Of a stretch of 64,000 nt of DNA, positions 9,106 to 18,162 are shown in pieces; position 1 is the stretch's first letter; each line of letters begins with the position of its first letter. Position numbers and translations under genes: made by a program. The notes under the pieces are model-generated. The model was given only the letters and a program-made list of their open reading frames with translations. It ran no database searches and had not been told where the DNA came from. Source of the DNA: Scytonema tolypothrichoides VB-61278 (lineage in GTDB: Bacteria; Cyanobacteriota; Cyanobacteriia; Cyanobacteriales; Nostocaceae); contig NZ_JXCA02000019.1 of assembly GCF_000828085.3 (NCBI RefSeq), positions 149,248 through 213,247 of the forward strand, written 5' to 3'.

Positions 9106-9552
9106 TCATTTATAAATCCTAAATTCAAGCTCATCAAGAAGATTCTGGCTCATATTGATTTTTTGAAACTCTCGAAATACTCTCCCTCCGAGACTTTCCG
9201 CAATTTTCCGACTAGGGAGATTTCTTTTATCAACAGGATAGGAAAGATATTTATACTCCAAATTCTTATCCACCCAGTCTTTTAAAGCATAAATTGCTTC
9301 TTTACCAAAACCATTACCGTGATCTGATTTTTTTATCCAAATTCCTAATTCCGGAGTATCAGTATTAATAGCACCAACCTCACAAATTCCTAAAAATTCC
9401 AAAGTATCCTTCTTGAGAATTACCAACACTAGATCAGTTCCATTTTCTCGTTGTTGAATCATATCTTTGATTACCTTCTCGGTTTCACTGATATTGTCAG
9501 CGGGTTTTGGATACATGAAGGTGGTAATTTCGCTTGTGAATTCCCGAAACAC
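9106..9552 (-). CDS. GNAT-family N-acetyltransferase, 5' end unclear
   Basis: The 148 residues from a GTG contain the GNAT acetyl-CoA-binding region (ELGIWIKKSDHGNGFGKEAI) and the following helix and strand (NLPSRKIAESLGG). The conserved first strand of the family is encoded upstream in the same frame (ESTRLILKPISLEYTQD, about 9555-9605). No ATG, GTG or TTG stands before it, and a TGA closes the frame near 9676. Either the gene has lost its start or it uses a rare codon. It is related to RimJ/RimL-type acetyltransferases; substrate unknown. Confidence 0.65.
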   Translation of the reverse strand: MFREFTSEITTFMYPKPADNISETEKVIKDMIQQRENGTDLVLVILKKDTLEFLGICEVGAINTDTPELGIWIKKSDHGNGFGKEAIYALKDWVDKNLEYKYLSYPVDKRNLPSRKIAESLGGRVFREFQKINMSQNLLDELEFRIYK

Positions 9553-9834
9553 ATCTTGTGTGTATTCCAGCGAAATCGGTTTGAGAATCAGTCTTGTACT
9601 TTCTAAGCTTACTTTTTCTAATTTCTCTATAAGCTGGGATTTTTGGTTTATGACTTTGGTTAATCTATGTCCATGATGAAATCATCTGATGCGGTAGGGG
9701 AGTTAAGATATACATCTGGTATTGAAAGACTAGTTTAGGACAAATAAAGCTGGCGCTTAGCGATTGCGTGGAACTTACTGCCATTGGATGTAGACGAAGT
9801 GAATATGAAATTGAACTTTTGTTAATTACCTGCT

Positions 9835-10806
9835 ATGCAAATCTACGGACCCGATCCGATTACTTTTGAAGGTGTTACTGGTCATCGGTATTGGTTCAAT
9901 GAGCCATTCAGTTTTACTGGAGTTGCTGACATTGATGAACGATTAAGTGGCTTTCCGGTTGCAGTCTTCCTCCCGTGCCATCGACCCGCACACCAGACAC
10001 CTCTAGTCATCGGACTGCAAGGAATGTCTGCTCCTTATGGCTGGAACGCCTTCATTGTGCCGACGCTGACGCAAATGGGTATAGCTGTAGCTTTGTTTGA
10101 TACACCCTTTGCAGGTGAGCGTAGCTTGGTGCGTACCTTTTCTGCTGTGGTGCAAAATGAAATTAAGCCGCTAGTGGATGGGGGTATCGCGTTCGACACC
10201 CAATTGCTGCTGCGGATTTTTCGTTGTACGACGCGTGACATTGGGAAAGTGGTTGATTTTTGCTGCGACCGCTACAGTCTCACCGATGGTCGGGTGGCTT
10301 TGTTTGGTGTAAGTATGGGAGTTTTGCAAAGTGCCCATGCCTTTACGGCTAACGGTCTTGGGGAACGATTGCTGGGGGCGATTGGTCATGCTAATTTACA
10401 ATCTTTTGCCAAAAGCTGGGGCTACCCGCTTTTGAGCGACTTAGCAGCTTCGCCTCTAGGTAAGCTAGCGGAAGGATTGCTAGAACGATTTCAACCTGAG
10501 CTTAAACCTGTCATTAAGGTTATGCAAGTAGCGAAAAAACTCAAAGATGGTGATGAGTATAGTCGGGCGTGCAACCCGATGACCTATATCGACCAAGTAG
10601 AGCCTCACCGTCGCGTTCGCTTACTCCTTGGTGCTACTGATCACATTGTTAACATTGGAGATGCCCGTTGGTGTGCCAAGCAGTTCCCCGATGGTGCTTG
10701 TTATGTTGTTCCGGGAATGGGACATGGACAAACCCACAATGGGAAATCGTTTGTTGATCATGTGCGCTATTTCCTGGTGACGCAATTGGCAGACTGGCGA
10801 GGGTAG
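9835..10806 (+). CDS. Alpha/beta-hydrolase-fold protein
   Basis: This 323-aa protein has no signal peptide. The nucleophile elbow GVSMG sits at about residue 158-162, and a late histidine lies in GMGHGQTH near residue 302. An acidic residue in LLLGATDHIVN (about 267) could complete a Ser-Asp-His triad. LVIGLQGM is the expected oxyanion region. It is probably an esterase or acyl hydrolase acting in the cytoplasm, with unknown substrate. It stands alone on the plus strand between two minus-strand genes. Confidence 0.7.
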   Translation: MQIYGPDPITFEGVTGHRYWFNEPFSFTGVADIDERLSGFPVAVFLPCHRPAHQTPLVIGLQGMSAPYGWNAFIVPTLTQMGIAVALFDTPFAGERSLVRTFSAVVQNEIKPLVDGGIAFDTQLLLRIFRCTTRDIGKVVDFCCDRYSLTDGRVALFGVSMGVLQSAHAFTANGLGERLLGAIGHANLQSFAKSWGYPLLSDLAASPLGKLAEGLLERFQPELKPVIKVMQVAKKLKDGDEYSRACNPMTYIDQVEPHRRVRLLLGATDHIVNIGDARWCAKQFPDGACYVVPGMGHGQTHNGKSFVDHVRYFLVTQLADWRG

Positions 10807-10878
10807 TTTGGCGAAAGTGTTCCGTTGCTCTCTCAATAATTGATTGACACACTATTACTAATAGAAACAAACTCTTAA

Positions 10879-11319
10879 TTATTTTGTAGGTATCTTTTGT
10901 TGCGAAATTGATAGAGTATAGTTATACTGTCCTCTAGATAATTCTCCTACATATAAAGAGTAATTTCCTGCCTGCCAATAACCAGAAATTTCCGGCTTAC
11001 CCCCAGAGTATTTATCTGCCAACACACAAAAACGTCCTCCTGGACCATCAATTAATAGAGTTGGTTGTCCCCCAGTTTCAACTGTTAACCGCAGATAGGG
11101 TAGTGATTCTGTCACCCGTATCACCTGATTGGGTTTAGTGGCAATGTTACCACAGTTGCTTGGAACTGATCCGCCGGACGTACCATTCACAATCAGCGGG
11201 TCTGGCTGCAAACGAGAAGTAATTTGCACAACTTGCGCCTCAGCCAAAAGAGGATTGGTGAAAATAACAGTCATTGTTAATGCTGCGGGAACAACTTGAA
11301 ATCGCCCAGGCATCTTCAT
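10879..11319 (-). CDS. Exported protein of unknown function
   Basis: This 146-aa protein has a signal peptide at about 1-29 (hydrophobic AALTMTVIFTNPLLA followed by EAQ). The mature part has paired cysteines (SNCGN, RFCVL) and a beta-rich pattern with GYWQAGNYSLYVGEL near the end. That resembles the bacterial pre-peptidase C-terminal type of beta-sandwich. I do not recognise a named family. It probably acts in the periplasm or outside the cell. Confidence 0.6.
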   Translation of the reverse strand: MKMPGRFQVVPAALTMTVIFTNPLLAEAQVVQITSRLQPDPLIVNGTSGGSVPSNCGNIATKPNQVIRVTESLPYLRLTVETGGQPTLLIDGPGGRFCVLADKYSGGKPEISGYWQAGNYSLYVGELSRGQYNYTLSISQQKIPTK

Positions 11320-11631
11320 ATTTCTTGTTATGCTCCCGAGTTTTTATATAGAAAATTTTGATACATAATATTTTAAAATTAAGTGACGATAATAATCTGT
11401 CTTTGTTTCTAAGTGAACTGTATAAAGTTTTCTTTGGGGAAAAATAATTATATGGTTAAATTTTAAGAAAAATGAGAATTTCTAGGTAAAGCTGACGCTA
11501 AAAACTTAATTCTTGACTACCAAGAGCAGTCTTTAGAACAAAGACATTCACTAAAATCACTAAGACAACCGCCAACAAAGGGATTTGGCTAGTTCGTTGT
11601 TCATTAAGTGTTTAAGCTAAAGTAGAAACAA
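11320..11631. other. AT-rich divergent intergenic region
   Basis: This region separates a minus-strand exported protein gene from a plus-strand membrane protein gene. It is AT-rich and should contain both promoters. I see no repeat family, RNA gene or clear hairpin in it. Confidence 0.5.
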
Positions 11632-11973
11632 ATGAATCCTACAGAAGAAGACTTAAAAAGTCGCCTCCAAAAGGTAGAGGCAGAAATTAATACCGACCTA
11701 GTCATAGTTCCACAGTCACAAAAATTAGTAAAGTCCTCTCAGTCTGGTTTTCTAAGCTTGTACTACAATTTAGTGCGATTTGTGACCTTTTTCAACAATC
11801 TCTCCGGAGTACAAAAGCTTATAGTTTCTGGTGTAGGTTTTTTGTTGGGCTTAGCCATACTACAAGCAGTACTGAAACTCGTAGCTGCTGTGATCAGTCT
11901 GGCACTATTGGCAATACTGGTGTACGTAGGATACAAATTTTTAGTATCCAATAACTCTGTTAATCAGCAGTAG
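11632..11973 (+). CDS. Small membrane protein, partner of the RDD/pentapeptide protein
   Basis: This 113-aa protein has a charged N-terminus that looks helical (EEDLKSRLQKVEAEI). A long hydrophobic part at about 66-104 forms one hairpin or two membrane helices. The gene lies 57 bp upstream of the 717-aa RDD/pentapeptide gene on the same strand, so the two are probably co-transcribed. No known domain is recognised. Confidence 0.65.
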   Translation: MNPTEEDLKSRLQKVEAEINTDLVIVPQSQKLVKSSQSGFLSLYYNLVRFVTFFNNLSGVQKLIVSGVGFLLGLAILQAVLKLVAAVISLALLAILVYVGYKFLVSNNSVNQQ

Positions 11974-12030
11974 TTTATTTTTCAAGGTGCACCAGAGTCG
12001 CGTGTAAATAAAGTTAAAGGGAATTATCCA

Positions 12031-14184
12031 ATGGCAACCCCAAGTGTGAGGACAACTGATCAATCTAGTCGAAGCAAAGAACCCAGAAAAACCAATTCAT
12101 TGCCCTTCGCGACTAGGCGCATTGCTGCTTGGGCTGTGGAAATGACACTGGTTGTTGCCAGTGGATTGGTGCCCTTTGGGATTGGTGCGTATGCCAATTC
12201 TAGAAGCGATTTCAACCGAGTGCCACTCAATCCTTTGTTAGTACAAACAGAACGTGCGATCGCCTCTCCATTAGCTTTACCAATCAGCTACGGGACTCGG
12301 AACGTAGCATGGCCGACAAATTTGTTATGGACAATAGCCTTGCTAGGACCCCTGACAGTTTCGGGCGCTCAGTTGTATTTACTAGCGAAAACTGGTACCA
12401 CACCCGCGAAACATCGATTTGGAATTAAAGTTGTCAACGCTGAAGGTAAACCACCTGGTTTCAAAGCCGTTTTAGTGCGAGAAGGACTTGGTCGTTGGGG
12501 TTTGCCTATGTCCGTCGCTTATTTTCTCTGGCACAACAGCTTTTTATTTCCCAGCTTAGGCGCTTTTGCCAGCTTGGCGACTATCATGCTTGTGTTAGAA
12601 GCCAAAGGGTTGCCTTGGCAGCAAAACCGTCGTGCACTGCACAACACACTTGCAGGGACTTACACTGTAGATGACAGCACACCTTTGGCAGTGCAGCCCC
12701 AACGTGATGGTCAGGGGAGTCAGTCACTTAAGAGCGAAAAAGATGAGGAAGATGCGATCGCATCAATTGTGATCACTCCAGACAAGCCAAGCCAGCAATC
12801 TAAGCCACGGCAATCAACGCCCCAAAATCCAAATTATACACTCATAGGAGTCGCATTCCTTTGCATGACCGCAGTATTAGCGACTTTAGTTGGTACTCAA
12901 ATTTACGTTCAAATACTGCGAAATCAGCGAGTTACTGAGGAGCGCAACAGTCAGCAGTTTCTGGCACTGATCAAAGACTTAAATCCTAACTCTACTAGTA
13001 CAAACAGCGAACGCCAAAAAGCTATTCTAGCTATGGGTACTCTTAATGACCCACAAGCAACACAATACCTCGTCGATTTGCTGTCCAAGGAAACTGACCC
13101 TATTTTACTTCAAACGATTCAGCGAGCTTTGGTAACCGTTGGACCCAATGCCATCCCCAATTTAAAACGTATGAATGAGTTTCTGACTGGGGAGTTAGAG
13201 TTTGGAAAAGGTAGCAAAGCTTTACCACCAGAAGTGCTACAAAAGCAGTTGCAAGCAAACCAGTATGCGATTAATAAAATTTTAGCTGTTTACAACGGTA
13301 AAACCAATAGCTTGGATCTCAGCAATGTCCATCTAGGTCAAAACGGCTCTGAGCAAAGTTCCTTCAACTTGATACTAGATAGAAAAGATTTATGGGGAAT
13401 TAAATTCAAATCCGCGAACCTATCCTTTGGCAGTTTTAAGGGGAGTCGCTTCCGGGGAGTGGGCGAGGATGGTCGATGGGATACCTACGACGATTGGATT
13501 GCTGATTTAAGCCAAGCACGGATGAGGCAAGCAAATCTTGCTGAAGCTAACCTCAGTCGTGTCCTGATGATCCGGACTGATTTGAGCCGCGCCATTCTCA
13601 ACAAAGCTAACTTATCCAACGCACGCTTAACTGCTGCTAACCTCAGTAGTGCCCAGCTAGAGGGAGCCGATTTGGAGGGTGCTGTTTTGGAAAATGTGAG
13701 TCTGACAGGCGCTGACTTGAGCAATGCACAACTCAAAGACGCGGATCTATATGCTGCTCGTTTAAGTCGCGTTATTGCAGTAGGAACACAATTGTCATTC
13801 GCCAACTTAACTAAAACCGATTGGCAAGGAGCAGATCTCACAGGAGCTTATTTTGATCATGCTAATCTCAAAGATGCTAACCTGAACGCCACTCGCCTTG
13901 CTAACGCAATTTTGCGCTCAGCGAATATGGAAAATGCCAAGTTGCGAAATGCTGACTTGAGCCTAGCAGATTTACGAGGAGCAAATCTGGCAGGAGCTGA
14001 TTTTCAAGGAGCAATTCTTACCCCTAGCAAACAAAATCAAACAGAGCAATTTGTGCAAACCCCAGCGATTGGCGTGCAATCTGCGGTTGTGGAGGGAGTT
14101 GATTTCAGTCAAGTCAAAAATTTGGATCCCAAGCAAATAGCTTACATTTGTACTCAAGGAGGTTTTCATCCTCGTTGTCCGTAA
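12031..14184 (+). CDS. RDD-domain membrane protein with pentapeptide repeats
   Basis: The 717-aa protein joins an RDD-type membrane domain (about 25-215, three hydrophobic segments, Arg-Arg near the start and AKHRFGIKVV in the middle) to a further membrane helix (about 270-292). A HEAT-like helical segment follows (about 318-385, including LNDPQATQYLVDLLSKE). The C-terminus (about 430-690) is a long pentapeptide-repeat helix of A(N/D)LxX units. The repeats probably form a beta-helix scaffold on one side of the membrane. An RDD-pentapeptide fusion is typical of cyanobacteria, function unknown. The start follows AAAGGGAATTATCC. Confidence 0.85.
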   Translation: MATPSVRTTDQSSRSKEPRKTNSLPFATRRIAAWAVEMTLVVASGLVPFGIGAYANSRSDFNRVPLNPLLVQTERAIASPLALPISYGTRNVAWPTNLLWTIALLGPLTVSGAQLYLLAKTGTTPAKHRFGIKVVNAEGKPPGFKAVLVREGLGRWGLPMSVAYFLWHNSFLFPSLGAFASLATIMLVLEAKGLPWQQNRRALHNTLAGTYTVDDSTPLAVQPQRDGQGSQSLKSEKDEEDAIASIVITPDKPSQQSKPRQSTPQNPNYTLIGVAFLCMTAVLATLVGTQIYVQILRNQRVTEERNSQQFLALIKDLNPNSTSTNSERQKAILAMGTLNDPQATQYLVDLLSKETDPILLQTIQRALVTVGPNAIPNLKRMNEFLTGELEFGKGSKALPPEVLQKQLQANQYAINKILAVYNGKTNSLDLSNVHLGQNGSEQSSFNLILDRKDLWGIKFKSANLSFGSFKGSRFRGVGEDGRWDTYDDWIADLSQARMRQANLAEANLSRVLMIRTDLSRAILNKANLSNARLTAANLSSAQLEGADLEGAVLENVSLTGADLSNAQLKDADLYAARLSRVIAVGTQLSFANLTKTDWQGADLTGAYFDHANLKDANLNATRLANAILRSANMENAKLRNADLSLADLRGANLAGADFQGAILTPSKQNQTEQFVQTPAIGVQSAVVEGVDFSQVKNLDPKQIAYICTQGGFHPRCP

Positions 14185-14250
14185 ATTAATCGTACTAAAG
14201 CCATAAAATTTACAATCATTTAACTCAGGAATTTTGTTAGGAGCGGGGAA

Positions 14251-14742
14251 ATGAAGCGTCTTAAGTACTTGGTATCAGTTGTTTTAGCGGGTTCACTTTT
14301 AAGTTTTGCTCAATTCACCCAACCAGCACAAGCTCAAGTGGCATATGGTAGCTATGTCGGTGTTGGTCCTGCGGTTGGTTTTGCAGATGGTGCCCGAGTT
14401 GGAGGAGTGATTGCTGCTCGCTACAAGCTTCTTAAAGTTCCCGTTTCTTTCCGCGCTCAAGCTTTCATTGGTTCAAATGTCGCCCTTGTACCAACAGTTT
14501 CCTACGATTACCCCATCAACTGGCAAACCGATGCTTACATAGGAGCTGGAGTTGTTCTGGCTGGTGGTGATACACCTTCCCCTGTTGGCAATAAAATCGG
14601 CTTTGCCCTGCAACCAGGAATTGATTACGTTGTCCCAAATAGCAATACTGTGATTTTTGGTAACGCTATCATTGCTTTTGATGCTGTCCGTGATGGTGGT
14701 ACAGCTTTCTCGTTGCAAGGTGGAGTTGGTTTGAGATTCTAA
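14251..14742 (+). CDS. Small outer-membrane beta-barrel-like protein
   Basis: This 163-aa protein has a clear signal peptide (about 1-28, ending QPAQA-Q). The mature part is Gly-rich with alternating hydrophobic residues and a final aromatic (GGVGLRF), the usual outer-membrane insertion signal. Its pattern (SYVGVGPAVGFADG, ...QAFIGSNVALVPTVSYDY, YIGAGVVLAGG) is like the last 130 residues of the SLH-fasciclin protein at 475-2169. That suggests the same barrel family used alone. The start follows GGAGCGGGGAA. Confidence 0.7.
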   Translation: MKRLKYLVSVVLAGSLLSFAQFTQPAQAQVAYGSYVGVGPAVGFADGARVGGVIAARYKLLKVPVSFRAQAFIGSNVALVPTVSYDYPINWQTDAYIGAGVVLAGGDTPSPVGNKIGFALQPGIDYVVPNSNTVIFGNAIIAFDAVRDGGTAFSLQGGVGLRF

Positions 14743-14812
14743 TTTATCAAAACCGCCGTCAAACCGCATCCCTCTTATAAGGTGGGGATATAAGCTGGAC
14801 AAGGAGTTGAGG

Positions 14813-14847
14813 CTCCCCACCCTCAGGTGTCATCTGAAGGTGGGGAG
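14813..14847. terminator. Strong stem-loop behind the barrel-protein gene
   Basis: CTCCCCACCCTCAG pairs with CTGAAGGTGGGGAG across a 7-nt loop with a single mismatch, and is followed by TTTC. It could terminate the 14251-14742 transcript. It could also be the right-end hairpin of a lost IS200/IS605-type element, whose ends in cyanobacteria often carry such CTCCCC/GGGGAG stems. Confidence 0.5.
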
Positions 14848-14989
14848 TTTCAATCTGTAGCAACAAGCATGTTTACCTTGCTTTTTTCAACCAACTATGA
14901 GATATTTCCTATAAAGTACACTATTTTTATAGGTTTTCCGTACAATAGCTCACAAAGTTGAGTAACTCTGGTTGGGTATTCAAGGAGTA

Positions 14990-15280
14990 ATGAAAATGGC
15001 AATGGTTAATAGAGCAACGTCCTTAGTTGTTACCATTCATGATTCAAACAAGTTAACTCCTCCCTTGTGGGAGCCTATACGACTTAGTACAGCTATGCTT
15101 ACGCGACTATGGTGGCTGACTTCGGCGTATGGAACAGTTTTGATTATCGGGTTGGTGACTTTACTAAGTCTGATATTCTTGCGTATTTATTGGACTTCCC
15201 GCAAGCTGCTGTTAGTTTCAACTCATCAAGGTGTTGGAAGAAATAAATGCCATACGTTAACCGACGAATCACTGGATTAA
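14990..15280 (+). CDS. Small protein with one membrane helix, unknown function
   Basis: The start at 14990 is chosen because AAGGAG stands three bases before this ATG; an upstream in-frame codon at 14972 lacks a site. The protein is 96 aa with one membrane helix at about 42-63 (LIIGLVTLLSLIFLRIYW) and a basic tail with cysteine (RNKCHTLTDESLD). No family is recognised. Confidence 0.55.
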   Translation: MKMAMVNRATSLVVTIHDSNKLTPPLWEPIRLSTAMLTRLWWLTSAYGTVLIIGLVTLLSLIFLRIYWTSRKLLLVSTHQGVGRNKCHTLTDESLD

Positions 15281-15461
15281 CTGGGCTGCGGATTATATCT
15301 TACCCAAGTGAATGCGATCCACGCTAAAGATCTCGTACTCTTGAAGGACACAGTGGATATAGCATTCATTTATTGATGATTGCTGATTCGAAATTGCCAG
15401 AACTATATCTAACCTTAATGGGATGTACTTTTTGAAGATATGCTTTTAACAACTACGCTAG

Positions 15462-15818
15462 CTATTGTTTGGGATAGGCTGTTTGAGGTTGTTTCTTCTT
15501 GTACACAGAAGTTGTCGTTCTTGCTAAACCCTGTAAATTTTCCGAACTATTGGGAACATGTGGCAATGTAGTGCCATTACCTGAAGTCTTTCCATCTTGT
15601 GAACCAGTTTGACTGCCAGAAGAAGTCGCTTGTTTCTTCTCTATAAAGTATGCTTCTTGTGGAGGAACCGATATCACCTCAACTTGTTCGTTTGGAACTG
15701 GGTTCGCATTTGCCTGAGTATAAGTTCCAAGCGGGAGCAATAGCGCTAGCGAAAGCAAACCAAACTTTAGCAAGCTATGAGTGTTGAATTTAAATTGAAT
15801 TGCCAGAAAGTTGTTCAT
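15462..15818 (-). CDS. Small exported protein of low complexity
   Basis: This 118-aa protein has a signal peptide at about 1-38 (LKFGLLSLALLLPLGTYTQANA-N). The mature part of about 80 residues is rich in Gln, Ser, Gly and Thr, including ATSSGSQTGSQDGKTSGNGT. No domain is seen. The upstream region is repeat-rich and gene-poor. Confidence 0.5.
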   Translation of the reverse strand: MNNFLAIQFKFNTHSLLKFGLLSLALLLPLGTYTQANANPVPNEQVEVISVPPQEAYFIEKKQATSSGSQTGSQDGKTSGNGTTLPHVPNSSENLQGLARTTTSVYKKKQPQTAYPKQ

Positions 15819-16705
15819 AGTAGTTTTTCAGAATTTTATGAGAAATATGAATTCGCTGAGGTTTGTTGTTCAATCAAATCCAACTGGTACACAACTACAA
15901 GTTCAGTTGGAGTCATTCCGGAATTGAGCTAAAAAACTTTATGATTACCTTATAACCTCCGTAGACATTATTCCCTCCTCGATACCGTTTCACTTTAAGG
16001 TCTCTACAATTAGACTCCATTTTGAGCTGAAGGGAAACGATTTATATCACTCATTTCGTGAAATCTTCGTCAAGGGAGCCAGTGCTAATAAACCCTTCTG
16101 CAGACAGTCCCGCATCTATCCTTGGGACTACAGTTCAGTTGAAGAATCGCTTAACTTCATAAAGAAGTTAAATAATCGCTTAACTTCGTAAAGAAATTGA
16201 GCTTAACTTCATAAAAGAATAGAATAATCGCTTAACTTCATAAACAAATAGTCTTAGGCGATAAGCCGGAGGCTTGACGCTTTACGTATCGCACCCGTTT
16301 CATTAAAACCGAACTTTCCAGTTTAAACAGTTAACAGTTAACAGTTATTAATTATCAATTTGTTGCTTAGGTAACAATCTGCCACCAAGAGGATCTTTAT
16401 GCCTTAGTGGTGAGTTACTGCAGCAGGGTTTCTGCTTGATCGAAGCGCTTGCTTTGGATATTTGTTCAAAGATTTTTCCAAATCGCCGCGCTGACAAGAA
16501 GAAATAAAAACCGCAGAGTACCAATTACTTGAATGCTTGACTTTCCGACTCTGTTGTCAGCCCTATGGCTCTTGCCACGCCTTACAGCTATCGGGAACGC
16601 GGGTCGCCTGGGTGTGGGAAAACGCCTCATGCGCGCTGGTCTCACAATATTACGGGCTAACCATAACTCCCAAGTAATCATTTTTTAAAGCTGAATTGCC
16701 TCTTG
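15819..16705. other. Gene-poor, repeat-bearing region
   Basis: No convincing gene is found in almost 900 bp. It contains the iterated repeat at 16145-16251, an AACAGTT repeat at about 16327-16348, and a GC-richer strip (16550-16660) whose minus-strand frame lacks protein-like composition. Confidence 0.5.
16145..16251. repeat. Iterated CGCTTAACTTCATAAA direct repeat, four units
   Basis: Units with the core CTTAACTTCATAAA start near 16149, 16176, 16202 and 16230, spaced about 26-28 bp. Variable tails such as GAAGTTAAATAAT and GAATAGAATAAT follow. This is not a CRISPR array, because the spacers are themselves repetitive and only about 12 bp long. Confidence 0.7.
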
Positions 16706-16804
16706 CTACTGACTGACTAAGGCATTTACAAGATCATGACTCTTGATCGATACCTCATTTGTGCCAGAGAGATTCATATGTTCTGGTTTTACATACACTG
16801 CCAT
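16706..16804 (-). CDS. Possible 32-residue small protein
   Basis: An ATG at 16804 opens a frame of 32 codons (MAVYVKPEHMNLSGTNEVSI and 12 more, ending VNALVSQ) closed by TAG. A weak AAGAG lies ten bases upstream. Composition is protein-like and it lies behind the decayed protease module on the same strand. There is no homology basis, so it may be chance or part of that relic. Confidence 0.25.
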   Translation of the reverse strand: MAVYVKPEHMNLSGTNEVSIKSHDLVNALVSQ

Positions 16805-17040
16805 TTTGATTTACTCTTTGGTAATGAATTTACTTGTCTTTAGTTAGGTGCTAACTAATTGTGTATTCCTTGAGACTAGTAGATAAATTTGAGGATCTTG
16901 TGAGGGACTTCCAGAAAAGAAAATAGAGGTTGAGCCGAGATAACTGCTTATTCGGAAGTTAGGCTTGGAAACAGTTGCACTGCCTGTGTTTGATAATTTG
17001 CTACTTTCTTGTACGCAATGTTATTGCCAGCAACGAAAAA

Positions 17041-17223
17041 TCAAGTGTTTTCAGCCCCTATTTCCGTTTTTATTTGGATCTCGGTGCAATGTCTATCGCC
17101 AACCAGAAAACCAGCACCGACAACTGTTGTTATTCCATTGGCGTGGGTGCGGTAAATACGAGCGATCGCCGTTCTAAACGTTTGCAAGTAACTCTCGGTG
17201 ATATGGAAGCTGTACTCTACTGT
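17041..17223 (-). pseudogene. Remnant of a trypsin-like serine protease (N-terminal part)
   Basis: A minus-strand frame open for 60 codons reads LQTFRTAIARIYRT, then TTVVGAGFLVGDRHC. This is the start of a trypsin-fold protease, where the next residues should be a TCAHVV-type catalytic histidine motif. Here the homology stops after GDRH, and a TGA follows at 17041-17043. No start codon is in frame. The neighbouring frame reads VQLPYHRELL, as if the true N-terminus were shifted. It lies directly behind the trypco1 gene, the usual partner of such proteases. Confidence 0.7.
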
Positions 17224-17544
17224 TTACTCCACTTCACATTAATCTCAAAATTAACTTCTCCACCAACCGAGGTTAAAATCGCTCCTGCCTCAGTGTTAAG
17301 TTTGATACCAAACTTAACTTCCATTTCTTCGGGGCTTAAGTCTTTAAGCTTGGTAGTAAGACTTGCAAACTTAGGCTTAATTTTATCTATACCATCTTCA
17401 AAAGTCTGTTTTGCATCAGCAACTATACGACCAGATGGAAAAGCAACCCTCTCAGCCGGTGTATCCTCTGATTCTTCTACTTCCACTAAAAACTTGCTGT
17501 CATTTTCTAGAGAAACTCGACTAGTTTAGTTGCTTTTGTACCAT
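17217..17544 (-). pseudogene. Trypsin-co-occurring domain 1 (trypco1, CU044_2847-like) protein, probably frameshifted
   Basis: The frame from a GTG at 17486 gives 89 residues with the family pattern. It starts with an acidic EVEES, continues with FGIKLNTEAGAILTSVGGE, and ends in VNFEINVKW. The conserved start of the domain (RVSLENDSKFLVE) is encoded upstream in the same frame, but with no start codon. A good start (AAGGAATACC then ATG at 17544, MVQKQL) lies one nucleotide out of frame. So a single-base indel near 17520-17527 probably broke the gene. Such proteins occur with trypsin-like proteases in bacterial conflict systems. The protease relic follows immediately. Confidence 0.7.
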
Positions 17545-17706
17545 ATGGTATTCCTTGAAAATAACAAAAAACGACCTATGAAATTTTGACCGTAGAAGTC
17601 CTGAGATACACCGGAGTTTTTGTATACTCAAACTTATGCTTTGATAGTCTCAAGGAGATTAATCTGTCACCTCCGACAGATAATTAATCACTGTACAAAA
17701 TTTAAT

Positions 17707-17779
<73 letters not shown>

Positions 17780-17905
17780 GCAACTTTATTAAGTTAGCAC
17801 AGATTCAGCAGAATTGTCAAAATTAATTTGCTAAATTTGCCTGCAACTCGGCAAATCCTGTTTTTTTGAGTATAAAAAAACACTATGATTTGCGTAAAAG
17901 CCTAA

Positions 17906-18061
17906 CCACAACAGGCTGTTGATTTTTTAGCTACGGGTCAATTCCACAATTATTCTGAGGTTGCCGAACCAGGAAATGCAAGGGCAGATTTGGAAAAAAA
18001 TCATCAGAATATAGTAGAAACTTTGACTATGCCCCAACGCAGATGCAATGAGACAGCTTGA
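17906..18061 (+). pseudogene. Coding-like fragment without a start
   Basis: After a TAA at 17903-17905 a plus-strand frame stays open for 51 codons to a TGA at 18059-18061. It reads VDFLATGQFHNYSEVAEPGN, then ADLEKNHQNIVETLTMP. The composition looks like real protein, but no start is present and the family is not recognised. It lies 101 bp upstream of the SDR gene and could be the tail of a lost neighbour. Confidence 0.35.
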
Positions 18062-18162
18062 TCTATTAGTTTTAAGTTAGTTTAAATAAGAGATCGTCCT
18101 AAATAAGATTGTTACAATCTGTACAATAGTTAAATTTTGTTAATTTTTTCATAGTACGTAGA

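Noticed and set aside
16145-16251. Possible CRISPR array of four direct repeats
   Set aside because: The spacers are very short and repetitive, the repeat is AT-rich and variable, and no cas gene is in the window.
16975-17529. 184-codon plus-strand frame
   Set aside because: It is antisense to the trypco1 and protease remnants, whose translations show recognisable family motifs; the plus-strand translation shows none.
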